From an uncultured Oscillospiraceae bacterium (GTDB taxonomy: Bacteria; Bacillota; Clostridia; Oscillospirales; Ruminococcaceae), in NCBI GenBank assembly GCA_904384225.1, contig CAJFJV010000009.1, positions 1 to 64,000 of the forward strand: a DNA stretch of 64,000 nucleotides. The letters are read 5' to 3'. The translations under genes were made by a program, and so were the position numbers. Below the pieces are notes generated by a model, which worked only from the letters and a program-made list of their open reading frames with translations, searched no databases and was not told the origin of the DNA. Positions within the stretch are counted from its first letter, which is position 1; each line of letters opens with the position of its first letter. Below, piece by piece: positions 43,001-51,291 of the stretch.

Positions 43001-45757
43001 CCACCATAAGTCTGTTGAAGGCAGGTGATAGGTAAAGAAGTCACCGTTTGCATAATAGTAGGATTTCGGCGCATTGTAGCCCGTACCGGTAAATACAACC
43101 TCGCCGTCCTGATTGGTGACGGTATACGTCATCTCTTTGGAATTGCGGAGCATGCCGAGTACCGGCGTTACCCTATAATAGCCGAGTGAACGGCTGGCGA
43201 CCGCAATCTTATCCGCACTCGCACTCTCCATATCGGCTGTGATCATGTTGATGCCGAGCGGATAGCCGGTGTAGTCGGCATAGTTGATCAAGTAGAGGCC
43301 GCTCATATCATAACTGGAAGCTTCGCCGTCGTCATACAGCGTCTCGTCGAAGATCGGCGCGTCCGCCCAGTCGCCGTAGAAGCCAAGATATGGAAGAGAC
43401 AGATCGATGCCGTCTTCATTGTTGGAATCCAGCATGACAAAGCCGTCGAGGAAGGTGCCGTTTGTGAATTCAGCAAGCTGCTGCTTGCCTTCCTCCGTCA
43501 GCTGCATATTTACCGTAACGGTAGCGGTGCCGTTGGCCGGAACATTTACCGTATCGCCGCTGAAGCTTACAGTAAATTCGCTCTCCGGCAAAACGCGGGA
43601 GGATTCGGAAACACAACGATAGCCGTAAAGCGTTTCCGCCTTTGCCGTCAGCGGGACAGCCGAGAGATTATAGGAAAGCGCCTGATCGGTCATATTGTGA
43701 ACAGTAAAGGTAAAGGAGAACGTGCCGTTCTCATTGTCTTTCAACTCCGCCTTCGGACGGTCGCAGCCCTCTACCGTGAGGTATGCGCCGGTGTGGATGG
43801 CGTTGTAAATCTGGGCAAGGCCTGCGCCCTGTTTACGGGGCGTATAGTACACGCCGTCTTCGTCCTGTACCGGCACGGCCGTGCTCATCATCAGCTGATT
43901 GATAAGCTGCTGCTTCTCGGTAGCGGAAAGCTCCGGGAACGTCTCGTTGACATACTGCTTCATCACTGCCGCAGCGCCCGCCATATGCGGGGAAGCCATC
44001 GAGGTGCCGCTCATATTGCCAAACGTATCGCCCGGCAGCGTCGAGTAGACATTGCCGCCCGGGGCTGTGATCTCCGGCTTCAAGGAGAGATCCGGGGAAA
44101 CGCCGAGGCTTGAGAAGTCGGACATAAGCCCGCCCTGTGCATCCGGCATATCCTCTGCAAAATCCTCAGAAACCGTGATGGTCTTATCCTCAAGGCCGCG
44201 CAGGAACTGGCCGTCGGCTTTCGTGACGATAATCATCGGCAGCAGGCCGTTGACCTGCATGTTCGGAAGCTCGCCCTCTTCGTTGTCGTAAACGATAACG
44301 CCGGCCGCGCCTGCGTCGTAAGCGTTCTGCTCTTTCTCAGTAAAGGCGATGGAGCCGCGCTCAACCAGCGCGATCTTGCCCCTTACATCTACTTCATCAA
44401 AGTCATATTCGTCGCCGAAGTTTGGAACTTGTACATATTCGAGCGTCTGCCCGTCCAAAGCTTTTTCAAACTTCAGATCGTCGCTTGCCGCCGAATCGTT
44501 GAATTTGATTTTATTGCCGCCTGCCATAAAGTAGACGGAGTACACGCTCTCTTCGTTGATGCTTGCAACAGAGAGCGCCGCATTATAAGTAGACGGAGAG
44601 CCTACCACGCCGTTGTCCGGATTGGTGATGAGGTTCATATCCGTCCCAAGCAGGTTCGAATAGGCGGAGCTTGTGTCGTTGCCCGCCGCGCAGAGCAGGT
44701 TGAGGCCCTCTGCCTCTACGCGCTCATAGACCTGATTGGTCAGCTCGTCGCTTTCGGTAAAGCCTGCGGCTGAGCCAAGGCTCATGTTGATCGCGTCAAC
44801 GTCCAAAAGGACACAGTCCTCAAGAGCCGCTAAAATCCAAGTGTCGCTTGCGCCCGACTGCACGTCGGAGAACACTTTCATCATCATCAGCTGCGTGTCC
44901 GGCGCAACGCCTGTAAGCGCAGCGGAATCCGCGCCGACCGAACCGGTGACGTGCGTCCCGTGGCCTTCGCTGTCCGCAACATCGTTGTCCTTATCCGCAT
45001 AGTCATAGGCAAACGGGATTTTCTCGCTCTTATACAGCGCGGAGACGTCGCCCGTTGCATTCAGCTCGCCCTCTGCAACGATCTGTGCCACGTCGTCCTG
45101 CGTATAGCGCGGATCCTCCGGCGCATTGGCAAACGCCGAATGGTTGACGTCCAAACCCGTGTCAAGGATGGCCGTTACGGTCCCTTTTCCGGTATAGCCC
45201 TCCGCATTTGCACGGTCGCTGTCCATCAAAGCGCCGCTGGTATGCGTAGCCTGCGTATAGCCGTCAACCGGCTCAACATACTCGTGCATTGCCGCAACAT
45301 AGACGTTTTTGACGCCCGGGATGCTTTCAAGGCGCTCTTTTTCAGAGTATTTCGCCCTGACGGCAAAGCCGTTGAGCACTGTTTTATATGTAAACTCAAT
45401 CTCAAGGCCGCTGGAACGGGTTATCATCATCTTCTGCTCCACAGAAGCCTGTTCCTTTTCAATCGAATTTACCGCTGCTTCGCCCTTCGCCGTATTTAAA
45501 AACGACTGAAGCGTCACATTCTGCGATTTGGTTTCCAGAAGGGATTTTCCTTCCAGCTCCACGATAAACTCCACTTCGTCGTCCGCAGCATAGCTTTCAA
45601 ACGACTGCAAATGGCTGTTTACCGCATCCTGCAGCGTCGGACTGCCGTTGCTGTCCGACGCGCCGGCCGCATACACGGCTTCAAGCGGCAGGCTTGCAAA
45701 CGCCAGGGCGGCTGCTACAAGCACCGACAAAAGCCGTGAGAGATGTTTTTTCACCAT
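40004..45757 (-). CDS. Cell-wall-anchored S8 (lactocepin-like) serine protease
   Basis: A 1917-aa secreted subtilase. Order: signal peptide (1-31), I9-type propeptide, S8 domain with catalytic Asp199 (AILDTGLDVNH), His266 (EGHGTHVTG) and Ser near 590 (MSGTSMASPHMAGAA), with a PA insert (GKIALVERGSIAFTEKEQNAYDAGAAGVIVYDN). Fn3-like domains, a Big2 domain, a region of glycine-rich beta repeats (GAGIGGG-type) and three FIVAR repeats of about 70 aa (DYTSxSW) follow, then PSPDTG, a membrane helix and FFKRKKSAR. The sorting signal lacks the Leu of LPxTG. It probably digests host or dietary protein at the surface. It is divergent from an ArsR-type gene. Confidence 0.95.
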   Translation of the reverse strand: MVKKHLSRLLSVLVAAALAFASLPLEAVYAAGASDSNGSPTLQDAVNSHLQSFESYAADDEVEFIVELEGKSLLETKSQNVTLQSFLNTAKGEAAVNSIEKEQASVEQKMMITRSSGLEIEFTYKTVLNGFAVRAKYSEKERLESIPGVKNVYVAAMHEYVEPVDGYTQATHTSGALMDSDRANAEGYTGKGTVTAILDTGLDVNHSAFANAPEDPRYTQDDVAQIVAEGELNATGDVSALYKSEKIPFAYDYADKDNDVADSEGHGTHVTGSVGADSAALTGVAPDTQLMMMKVFSDVQSGASDTWILAALEDCVLLDVDAINMSLGSAAGFTESDELTNQVYERVEAEGLNLLCAAGNDTSSAYSNLLGTDMNLITNPDNGVVGSPSTYNAALSVASINEESVYSVYFMAGGNKIKFNDSAASDDLKFEKALDGQTLEYVQVPNFGDEYDFDEVDVRGKIALVERGSIAFTEKEQNAYDAGAAGVIVYDNEEGELPNMQVNGLLPMIIVTKADGQFLRGLEDKTITVSEDFAEDMPDAQGGLMSDFSSLGVSPDLSLKPEITAPGGNVYSTLPGDTFGNMSGTSMASPHMAGAAAVMKQYVNETFPELSATEKQQLINQLMMSTAVPVQDEDGVYYTPRKQGAGLAQIYNAIHTGAYLTVEGCDRPKAELKDNENGTFSFTFTVHNMTDQALSYNLSAVPLTAKAETLYGYRCVSESSRVLPESEFTVSFSGDTVNVPANGTATVTVNMQLTEEGKQQLAEFTNGTFLDGFVMLDSNNEDGIDLSLPYLGFYGDWADAPIFDETLYDDGEASSYDMSGLYLINYADYTGYPLGINMITADMESASADKIAVASRSLGYYRVTPVLGMLRNSKEMTYTVTNQDGEVVFTGTGYNAPKSYYYANGDFFTYHLPSTDLWWKPIYDGGDGYYYYLPDGDYTYTVTGRVDGEEETQSISFPIEIDNTAPEVTSHRYYEENGTPYLEVTVQDNHYIMAAQLVDTNDEPLSDIIATESQEAGGAVTYTFDLTAARASGVNLGKVLILDYAQNMTESPVYSLISQNIDPMEVQISQQDLHFSLGTAPFQLTAVVYPEEAENKTITWSSDDPSVAAVSETGVMTTVGAGTTTIRATAYNGVQGTTTVTVVAPTTTFPEDFVIREDGRYVIPADLNREVTITDNAHNVTLVGNTANTKENPYEGLSFVSENTDLNLTIENLNVNADSSKPVISFKGTGNTLVLSGENTLSNASYSARALILVPQDGDVTVKGSGTLNLQLAAGSYGAGIGGNTSAPAGTITIDGGVINGTSYGAGALIGGAGSSNGGATVVVNGGTLDLNLLLNSGYNNSASCGAGIGGGSFASSSNAQVSVTINGGTITGRTDIGASVIGTGYGSSVRPNITINGGKIDVAATGDGAAIGTGSRQVYNDFAPARVTVNGGEVIASASGNGAAIGGGYGIGGSIVFVNGGTVTASATGAGAAIGDGGSSDTGSVGTLRISAGSVKATASNTGTAISDQSVDNNNSDRVFETLVYAPNVKNVTIDGVDWKVSENHPDDNNLHLWLAAGTHDIQVTTEDGTLKYEAVVTPTGRVTVRQYFNVTYVLTGLETNGADKVYAGETLSGTLTAQDDKHLPESITVTMGGETVTAEYSQETGAFSVANVTGDIILTASASEIPVDKSALAAAIAEAEALVQDDYTSDSWSAFAEELADAKAVLADDDATQQAVNDAAAALESAMEALVERGDKTALEALIDEAEALKEADYTSSTWAAFEEALNAAQEVAADADALQGEIDDAADALRAAMDALTANSDKSALEELISEAENMQQDSYTADSWSKLEEALDAAKATAADKGATQAEVDAAAEALRAAIDGLEKVQVTPPETTDPEKPSPDTGDNTAVAVPLVLVLAAGACAVVFFKRKKSAR

Positions 45758-45770
45758 CTTTTTTCCTCCT

Positions 45771-45871
45771 TACTTGATTGACATCAACGCCGAAACATAC
45801 TTGACAATATTCGAGCAAGATATATCAAGTACATCAAACGTTATTGTAGCACGTTAAATTGATAATGTCAA
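45771..45871 (-). promoter_or_regulatory. Promoter and repeated TACTTGA sites of the protease gene
   Basis: Minus-strand TTGACA (45866-45871) and TACAAT (45843-45848) are 17 bp apart. Between start site and gene lie TACTTGA copies at 45771 and 45798, the inverted copy TCAAGTA at 45825, and the dyad TTGAT-TGAC-ATCAA at 45774-45787. They could be operators for the adjacent ArsR-type regulator. Confidence 0.72.
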
Positions 45872-45938
45872 TCTGCTAATTGGCAGTTTTTCTCCGTTTC
45901 CTGAAAATTTCCAGCTGTAAAAAGCCGCGCTTTAGCCA

Positions 45939-45967
45939 TTTACAAGAGAAAAAAAGTCTGTTATGAT
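45939..45967 (+). promoter_or_regulatory. Promoter of the ArsR-type gene
   Basis: TTTACA and TATGAT are 17 bp apart, 45 bp before the ATG. Confidence 0.7.
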
Positions 45968-46011
45968 AAATTTAAGGCATGACTCTGCGAAAGGAGGGAT
46001 ATGATTTTATT

Positions 46012-47103
46012 ATGGAAATCCGAATTGCCGAACAAGTCAATCCCGTATTTGAATGCTTGGATATTTTAATGCGCCATTTTTCCGGCCACACGTATGCGAT
46101 GCTCAAAAAGGAACTGAAATCACGGCTTGATATCCGGGTGCCGGAGGTGGAAGCGCTCTTGGACTTTTTGCAGGAGATCGCCTCGCAGGTGACAAAAGGG
46201 ATCCGCATAGACGACGAAGCCGCCGCCTTCCTTTTCCGCCCGCTCGGCCGGCAGGAATCCACCCCTGCGGAAGCGATCCTGCAATTTTACGGCGACTTCT
46301 CCGAACAAGACCCCCTCACGATCCGGGACGGCGTTTTAAGCATGTTCCGAGAGGGTCCCTTCCGTTTCCTCTACAGCACGCTCGACAACTACAACCTTTT
46401 AAACCTCGGCACGGGGAAAAAGGCCGTCAAGCCCCAAAACCTGCTCCAGCTGATGGAGACCTGCTCGCTCACCGATCAGGAAAAATGGCGGCTTCTCACC
46501 TTTTACCACGATTTCGCGCTCTATCTTTCCCGCTTCATCGACGTTTTGCGCGAAGCGATCGATGCCTTTTCCCCCCTCCTTCCCGCCCTCAGCGTCTGGA
46601 CCGAGCCCTTTTACTCCCGCTTTACGCAGGAGATCAACAAAGAGACGCTCTACCGCCATATGGCGCAGAAGATGCAGCTCATCCTGCCGGAAACCGACAG
46701 AATCCTGATCCAGCCGTCGCTGTTCGGCTGCTGCCGGCTGCAATATCTTGCCGCCGAGCCGGGAAAGTGCAGCAATATCCTTTGGGGCATGCATTTTGAG
46801 ACGATCTTCTCAAACCGGCTGCAGCAAAACAGCAGCGCTTACCTCTGCAACAACCTAAAGCTGCTCGGCGACAAATCCAAATTCGACATTTTGACGCTTT
46901 TGTCGCAGCGCCGGTACTACAGCGGGGAGCTTGCCAAAAAGCTGAACCTGAGCACCGGCACAATCGCCTACCACATGCAGGCGCTTTTAAACGCGCACTT
47001 CGTCACCGTGGACAAGCGGAGCTACCGGACCTATTACGAGCTAAACCGCGAAGAGGTACTGGACTTTCTCGCACAGGTGCGCAGCCAGCTCCTTGCAGAA
47101 TAA
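46012..47103 (+). CDS. ArsR-type winged-helix regulator with large N-terminal domain
   Basis: A 363-aa protein from the ATG at 46012 (AAAGGAGGG upstream; the track ATG precedes that site). The last 80 residues are an ArsR-like winged helix: LKLLGDKSKFDILTLLSQRRYYSGELAKKLNLSTGTIAYHMQALLNAHFV. The N-terminal 280 residues are helical, with no recognised ligand domain, similar in layout to DUF5937-type ArsR proteins. It is divergent from the giant S8 protease gene and is the obvious candidate regulator of it. A terminator follows, so it is monocistronic. Confidence 0.83.
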   Translation: MEIRIAEQVNPVFECLDILMRHFSGHTYAMLKKELKSRLDIRVPEVEALLDFLQEIASQVTKGIRIDDEAAAFLFRPLGRQESTPAEAILQFYGDFSEQDPLTIRDGVLSMFREGPFRFLYSTLDNYNLLNLGTGKKAVKPQNLLQLMETCSLTDQEKWRLLTFYHDFALYLSRFIDVLREAIDAFSPLLPALSVWTEPFYSRFTQEINKETLYRHMAQKMQLILPETDRILIQPSLFGCCRLQYLAAEPGKCSNILWGMHFETIFSNRLQQNSSAYLCNNLKLLGDKSKFDILTLLSQRRYYSGELAKKLNLSTGTIAYHMQALLNAHFVTVDKRSYRTYYELNREEVLDFLAQVRSQLLAE

Positions 47104-47110
47104 AGCCCGC

Positions 47111-47158
47111 AAAAGGTGCTTTTCCATCCTCGGATGCAAAAGCGCCTTTCCCTTTTTT
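47111..47158 (+). terminator. Terminator of the ArsR-type gene
   Basis: AAAGGTGCTTTTCCATCC pairs with GGATGCAAAAGCGCCTTT (one mismatch and one wobble), followed by CCCTTTTTT. Confidence 0.85.
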
Positions 47159-47177
47159 AAGCAGGGGGCACGCTTCC

Positions 47178-47206
47178 TTGCGTTCCGCTTTGAAAAGGGC
47201 TATAAT
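47178..47206 (+). promoter_or_regulatory. Promoter of the propeller-protein gene
   Basis: TTGCGT and TATAAT are 17 bp apart, 38 bp before the GTG start. Confidence 0.7.
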
Positions 47207-47244
47207 GGGAAAAAAGGGCCAAGCGCCCGGAAAGAGGGGTTTTT

Positions 47245-48444
47245 GTGACACAGCTCAAGCCATGCACCGGCATCGACGGCGACCGCCGGGACTACATCCT
47301 TTACGACAAGGCCATACCGCCCTTCCCCCGTTCGGAGCTGATCGAAGACGTGCTGTTCGACCGCTTCCGCTACCACTGTGCCGAAGGGGATATGTGGCCG
47401 CTCACATGGGCGGAGGACGATGCGATTTATGCAGGCGCGGGCGACAACCGCGGCTGCCCGATGAACCTTTGGAGGGTGACCACGCAAAAGAATTTCTGGA
47501 ACCCAACCGGCAGGGTAGAGCCCTGCTGCCGCACGAACTCCGGCGCGTGGACGCTCGACCTTGTAAATCCCAGCCCCGTGGACGTATCCAAATACTGCAC
47601 CGACCCCAAAGCGCCGTTTATCAAGCCCTCCGGCCTTTTGGATATCGGCGGCACGCTCTATTTTGCCGTAGAGGCGCAGAATTACGGCGAAGCGCCGCAG
47701 TTTTGCCGCCAGAAAAACTACCACGGGTGGATCGTCACCTCAAAAGACGGCGGCCGGTCTTTTGACTGCGATGCGACGCCCACGCACTTTTTCGAAGGGC
47801 GGCTCTCCTCCTGCCACTTCCTCCAGTTCGGGCGCGGCTACCGCGGCGCACGGGACGGATATGTCTACGCCTATTTCCCCTGCGACTTGGACGACGGATG
47901 CAGCTACTGGGAAAACAACGACGCACTGCTTTTGGGGCGCGTGCCGAAGGCGCGTATTTTAGACCGTGAGGCGTGGGAATTTTTCTGTTCAAGCGATCCG
48001 GGTACACCGCAGTGGAGCGGCGACGACAGTCTGGCTGTGCCGGTTTTTACCTACCGCAAGATGACCGGATCCAATCACGTCGCCTACAACCCCGGCTTAA
48101 AGCGCTATATTATGGGGAATTACAGCTTCATCGACGAAGCGCTTCATCCGCGCCCCATCCACCAGATGGAATATCCGGAATCGCACATCAGCCAGCTGAC
48201 GCTTTACGAGGCGGAGGAGCCGTGGGGCCCGTGGAAGCTTTTTTACCGCGACGACGACTGGGGGACGTACGGCGACTACCAGCCGAATTTTCCCACCCGC
48301 TGGTTTTCCGAGGACGGGCGCATTTTGTTCATGGTCTCGTCCGGCTCATGGGACGATTACAACTTTGTGGTGCAGAAGATCGCGCTCAAATGCAAGGGGG
48401 ACGGCGCCTTCCCTGCGGCCGCCCGCTATTTTTCGATGCGCTGA
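47245..48444 (+). CDS. DUF4185-like beta-propeller protein
   Basis: A 399-aa cytoplasmic protein starting at GTG, with GAGGGG upstream. Repeating Trp/Asp-rich strands (DMWPLTWAEDDAIYAGAGDNRG, WIVTSKDGGRSF, GYVYAYFPCDLDDG, NHVAYNPGLKRYIMGNYSF, EEPWGPWKLFY) indicate a five-bladed propeller like GH43/DUF4185 proteins. An acidic catalytic set cannot be identified with certainty, so enzyme activity is unproven. The MATE gene follows after 51 bp on the same strand and may be co-transcribed, although no functional link is obvious. Confidence 0.72.
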   Translation: MTQLKPCTGIDGDRRDYILYDKAIPPFPRSELIEDVLFDRFRYHCAEGDMWPLTWAEDDAIYAGAGDNRGCPMNLWRVTTQKNFWNPTGRVEPCCRTNSGAWTLDLVNPSPVDVSKYCTDPKAPFIKPSGLLDIGGTLYFAVEAQNYGEAPQFCRQKNYHGWIVTSKDGGRSFDCDATPTHFFEGRLSSCHFLQFGRGYRGARDGYVYAYFPCDLDDGCSYWENNDALLLGRVPKARILDREAWEFFCSSDPGTPQWSGDDSLAVPVFTYRKMTGSNHVAYNPGLKRYIMGNYSFIDEALHPRPIHQMEYPESHISQLTLYEAEEPWGPWKLFYRDDDWGTYGDYQPNFPTRWFSEDGRILFMVSSGSWDDYNFVVQKIALKCKGDGAFPAAARYFSMR

Positions 48445-48495
48445 CATCCTCTTTGCACCACATTCAGCACAGCAGACAGACAGGGAGGTGGTGTT

Positions 48496-49872
48496 TTGAC
48501 ATCTGCACAGCAGCTCGACTTTTCAAAGGGGAGCATTTTCCGGCATATCCTGCGGCTGGCCGGCCCGATGACGCTGGCCCAGCTGATTAACGTACTATAT
48601 AATATTGTAGACCGCATTTTCGTCGGGCAAATCGGCGGGGAGGGCTCTTTGGCGCTGACGGGCCTCGGCGTGTGCTTCCCCGTTATCACCATCGTCATCG
48701 CGTTTACCAATCTAATCGGCATGGGCGGCGCGCCGCTGTTTTCCATCACCCGCGGCGCGGGCGACGATGAGGAGGCGGCGCGCATCCTCGGCAATTCCTT
48801 TACCCTGCTTTTGCTGTTCGGCGTGCTGCTGACGGCGGCCGGGCTGGCGGTGAAAACGCCGCTCCTGCGGGCGCTGGGTGCAAGCGATGCAACCCTTCCC
48901 TATGCCGACGCCTATTTGACGGTCTATCTCTTCGGCAGCGTTTTTGTCTCTTTGAGCTTGGGGCTCAACAGCTTTATCAATGCGCAGGGATTCGCACGCA
49001 CCGGCATGCTGACCGTCGCCATCGGCGCCGTTTTAAACCTGATCCTCGACCCTCTTTTCATTATGGTTTTCCATATGGGCGTACAGGGTGCGGCGCTTGC
49101 CACCATCCTTTCCCAAGCAGTCTCAGCCGCTTGGACGCTGCGCTTTTTGACCGGGCGGAAAACGCTCGTGCGCCTTTCTTTGCAGCACATGCGGCTTGGC
49201 GCAAGGCGCGTTGGGAAAATCCTTGCACTGGGCCTTTCCGGGTTTATCATGGCGATCACCAACAGCCTTGTACAGATGGCCTGCAACGCAAGCTTGCAGG
49301 CCTACGGCGGCGATATCTATGTCGGCGTGATGACGGTTATCAACTCCGTGCGGGAGGTGGCCCAGATGCCGGTAAACGGCGTCACCAACAGCGCCCAGCC
49401 GGTTATCAGCTTCAACTACGGCGCAAAGGAGCCGGCGCGCGTGCGGCAGGCGATCCGCTGCATGTCGGTCATCGTGATCCTTTATACGGCCGCCATATGG
49501 GCCTTGCTTTGGTTTTTCCCGGCGTTTTTTATCCGCATTTTCAACCAGACGCCCGCTTTGGTGGAAGCCGGCGTCCCCGCCATGCGGATCTACTTTTTCG
49601 GCTATTTCATGATGGCGCTGCAATTCTGCGGACAGTCGGTGTTTACGGCGCTTGGGAAGTCAAAGCACGCCATCTTTTTCTCCCTGTTCCGCAAAGCGGT
49701 TATCGTCACCCCGCTGATCCTGATCCTTCCTCACTGTTTCGGCTTAAACGCAAACGGCGTGTTTTTGTCGGAGCCGATCTCCAACTTTATCGGCGGGACA
49801 GCCTGTTTTGCCACCATGCTGCTGTCCGTCTATTTCCCGTTAAAAAAGGCGGAGCGGCCGGCGGAAGGATAG
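48496..49872 (+). CDS. MATE-family efflux transporter
   Basis: A 458-aa membrane protein with about 12 hydrophobic segments. The MATE N-terminal block is FRHILRLAGPMTLAQLINVLYNIVDRIFVGQIGGEG, repeated in the second half around LGLSGFIMAITNSLVQMACN and VNGVTNSAQPVISFNYGA. It would export drugs or metabolites with Na+ or H+. The start is TTG, set by GGGAGGTGG 7 bp upstream; no in-frame ATG lies near. A bidirectional terminator follows. Confidence 0.93.
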   Translation: MTSAQQLDFSKGSIFRHILRLAGPMTLAQLINVLYNIVDRIFVGQIGGEGSLALTGLGVCFPVITIVIAFTNLIGMGGAPLFSITRGAGDDEEAARILGNSFTLLLLFGVLLTAAGLAVKTPLLRALGASDATLPYADAYLTVYLFGSVFVSLSLGLNSFINAQGFARTGMLTVAIGAVLNLILDPLFIMVFHMGVQGAALATILSQAVSAAWTLRFLTGRKTLVRLSLQHMRLGARRVGKILALGLSGFIMAITNSLVQMACNASLQAYGGDIYVGVMTVINSVREVAQMPVNGVTNSAQPVISFNYGAKEPARVRQAIRCMSVIVILYTAAIWALLWFFPAFFIRIFNQTPALVEAGVPAMRIYFFGYFMMALQFCGQSVFTALGKSKHAIFFSLFRKAVIVTPLILILPHCFGLNANGVFLSEPISNFIGGTACFATMLLSVYFPLKKAERPAEG

Positions 49873-49882
49873 GCCGCCCAGT

Positions 49883-49914
49883 AAAAAAAGGGATGCGCCT
49901 GCATCCCTTTTTTT
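49883..49914. terminator. Bidirectional intrinsic terminator
   Basis: AAAAAAAGGGATGC and GCATCCCTTTTTTT with a 4-base loop form a symmetric terminator between the convergent MATE and MFS genes. Confidence 0.93.
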
Positions 49915-50001
49915 GATAAAACAATATCAGTATATCCGGGCAGAGGGCCGAAGGCGTTTCGGTCCCCTGCCCTTTTTTGCCCGCCGCATCAAAAGAGCCG
50001 C

Positions 50002-51174
50002 TTACTCCCGGCGCAGCGCCCTTTTTAGCAATAGGCTGCCGGCTGCCATAACCCCGTAAAACAGCAGGAGGTACAGCGGGAAAAGGGAGGCGCCGGCATA
50101 CTGTGCGATCACACCGAACACGGCGGGCGCCAGCAGGGTCCCCACATAAGAAGCGGCCATCTGGATCCCCATGACGGACTGCGACGCTTCCTTTCCGAAA
50201 TACTGCGGGGTCAGGTGCAGCATATTGGGGAAAACAGGCCCGTTCCCAAGCCCCGTTAAGAAAAGGCCTGCCGCCGACACCGGCGCAGGCAGCGGCAAAA
50301 GCAAAAGGAAAACGGCCGCGGCCACGGCGCACTGCCCCGCCTTTACCAGCCTATCGCTCGTCACCTTAGAAGCGAGCACGCCCGAAAGGAAACGCCCGAG
50401 CGCTATGCCGACATAATAAAACGTGATCAGCAGGGCGGCCGTATCCGCAGAGACGCCCTTCACCCGGACGAGGAACGTGCTTCCCCACACCCCGCAGGTA
50501 TATTCCAGCGCGCAGGAGCCGAAAAACACCATGCAGGCCCTGCGCACTTTAGGCCGGCGGATCAGGGAAAACAGGCTGTCCGTCCGTGCGGCCGCCTGCT
50601 GCGCGTCCGGCGCGGCATGGCCCGCTTTCTTCCAAAGCGGAAGCGTCACAGCCGTCAAGACGGCAATCCCAAGCTGGAACCAGAACACGCTGCGGTATCC
50701 GCCCCGCCACGAGCCGCCGGAAAGCGCAAGCGACATCAAAAACGGGCTCATGGAAACGCCGATGCCGTAAAAACAGTGCAGGAAATTCATATGCGTGGCC
50801 TTATAGTGCAAGGCGACGTAATTGTTCAGCGCCGTGTCAATCGCGCCGGCGCCCAGCCCAAGCGGGACGGCAGACAGGCACAGCCACAGCATGCTGCCCG
50901 AAACAGAAAAGCCGAACAGCGCCAGCGCTGTCATCGCCGTACTGACCGCCGTCACGGCGGCCGTGCCGAAACGGTTGATCAGCCGCGCCGACAGCAGGCT
51001 TGAGACGATCGTGCCGCCGGAAATAATCATGGTGACAAAGTTCGCCCAGGACACCGGAAGATTCAGTTCGGCATAAATGGCCGGCCACGCCGCCCCGAAC
51101 AGGGAGTCCGGGATGCCAAGGCCGATAAACGCAATATATATGACAATCAAAAGCAGGGTCGCCATCTTCTTCAC
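50002..51174 (-). CDS. MFS transporter
   Basis: A 390-aa transporter with about 12 membrane segments. The loop motif SLLSARLINRFGTAAVTAVST lies near residue 58, and the block LSAVPLGLGAGAIDTALNNYVALHYKATHMNFLHCFYGIGVSMSPFLM is typical of the FucP/DHA-like sugar-transporter MFS group. GLFLTGLGNGPVFPNMLHLTPQYFGKEASQSVMGIQMAASYVG in the second half supports the same group. It is divergent from an AraC-type regulator with a shared 117-bp control region, so a carbohydrate substrate under AraC control is likely. Confidence 0.9.
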   Translation of the reverse strand: MKKMATLLLIVIYIAFIGLGIPDSLFGAAWPAIYAELNLPVSWANFVTMIISGGTIVSSLLSARLINRFGTAAVTAVSTAMTALALFGFSVSGSMLWLCLSAVPLGLGAGAIDTALNNYVALHYKATHMNFLHCFYGIGVSMSPFLMSLALSGGSWRGGYRSVFWFQLGIAVLTAVTLPLWKKAGHAAPDAQQAAARTDSLFSLIRRPKVRRACMVFFGSCALEYTCGVWGSTFLVRVKGVSADTAALLITFYYVGIALGRFLSGVLASKVTSDRLVKAGQCAVAAAVFLLLLPLPAPVSAAGLFLTGLGNGPVFPNMLHLTPQYFGKEASQSVMGIQMAASYVGTLLAPAVFGVIAQYAGASLFPLYLLLFYGVMAAGSLLLKRALRRE

Positions 51175-51200
51175 TTCTCCCTTTTTTCATTTTACCTCCC

Positions 51201-51250
51201 ATTATATCAGCCCGAAACCGGTTGATTCTATCAGAAAAAAGGAATATGAT
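51201..51250. promoter_or_regulatory. Divergent promoters, MFS and AraC genes
   Basis: The minus strand has extended -10 TGATATAAT (51201-51206) for the transporter. The plus strand has TTGATT (51222-51227) and TATGAT (51245-51250), 17 bp apart, for the regulator. GAAACCGGTTGATTC lies between them and could bind the regulator. Confidence 0.62.
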
Positions 51251-51291
51251 ATAACAAAAACGCCAAAATCATCAGATAAGGGGGCATACCG

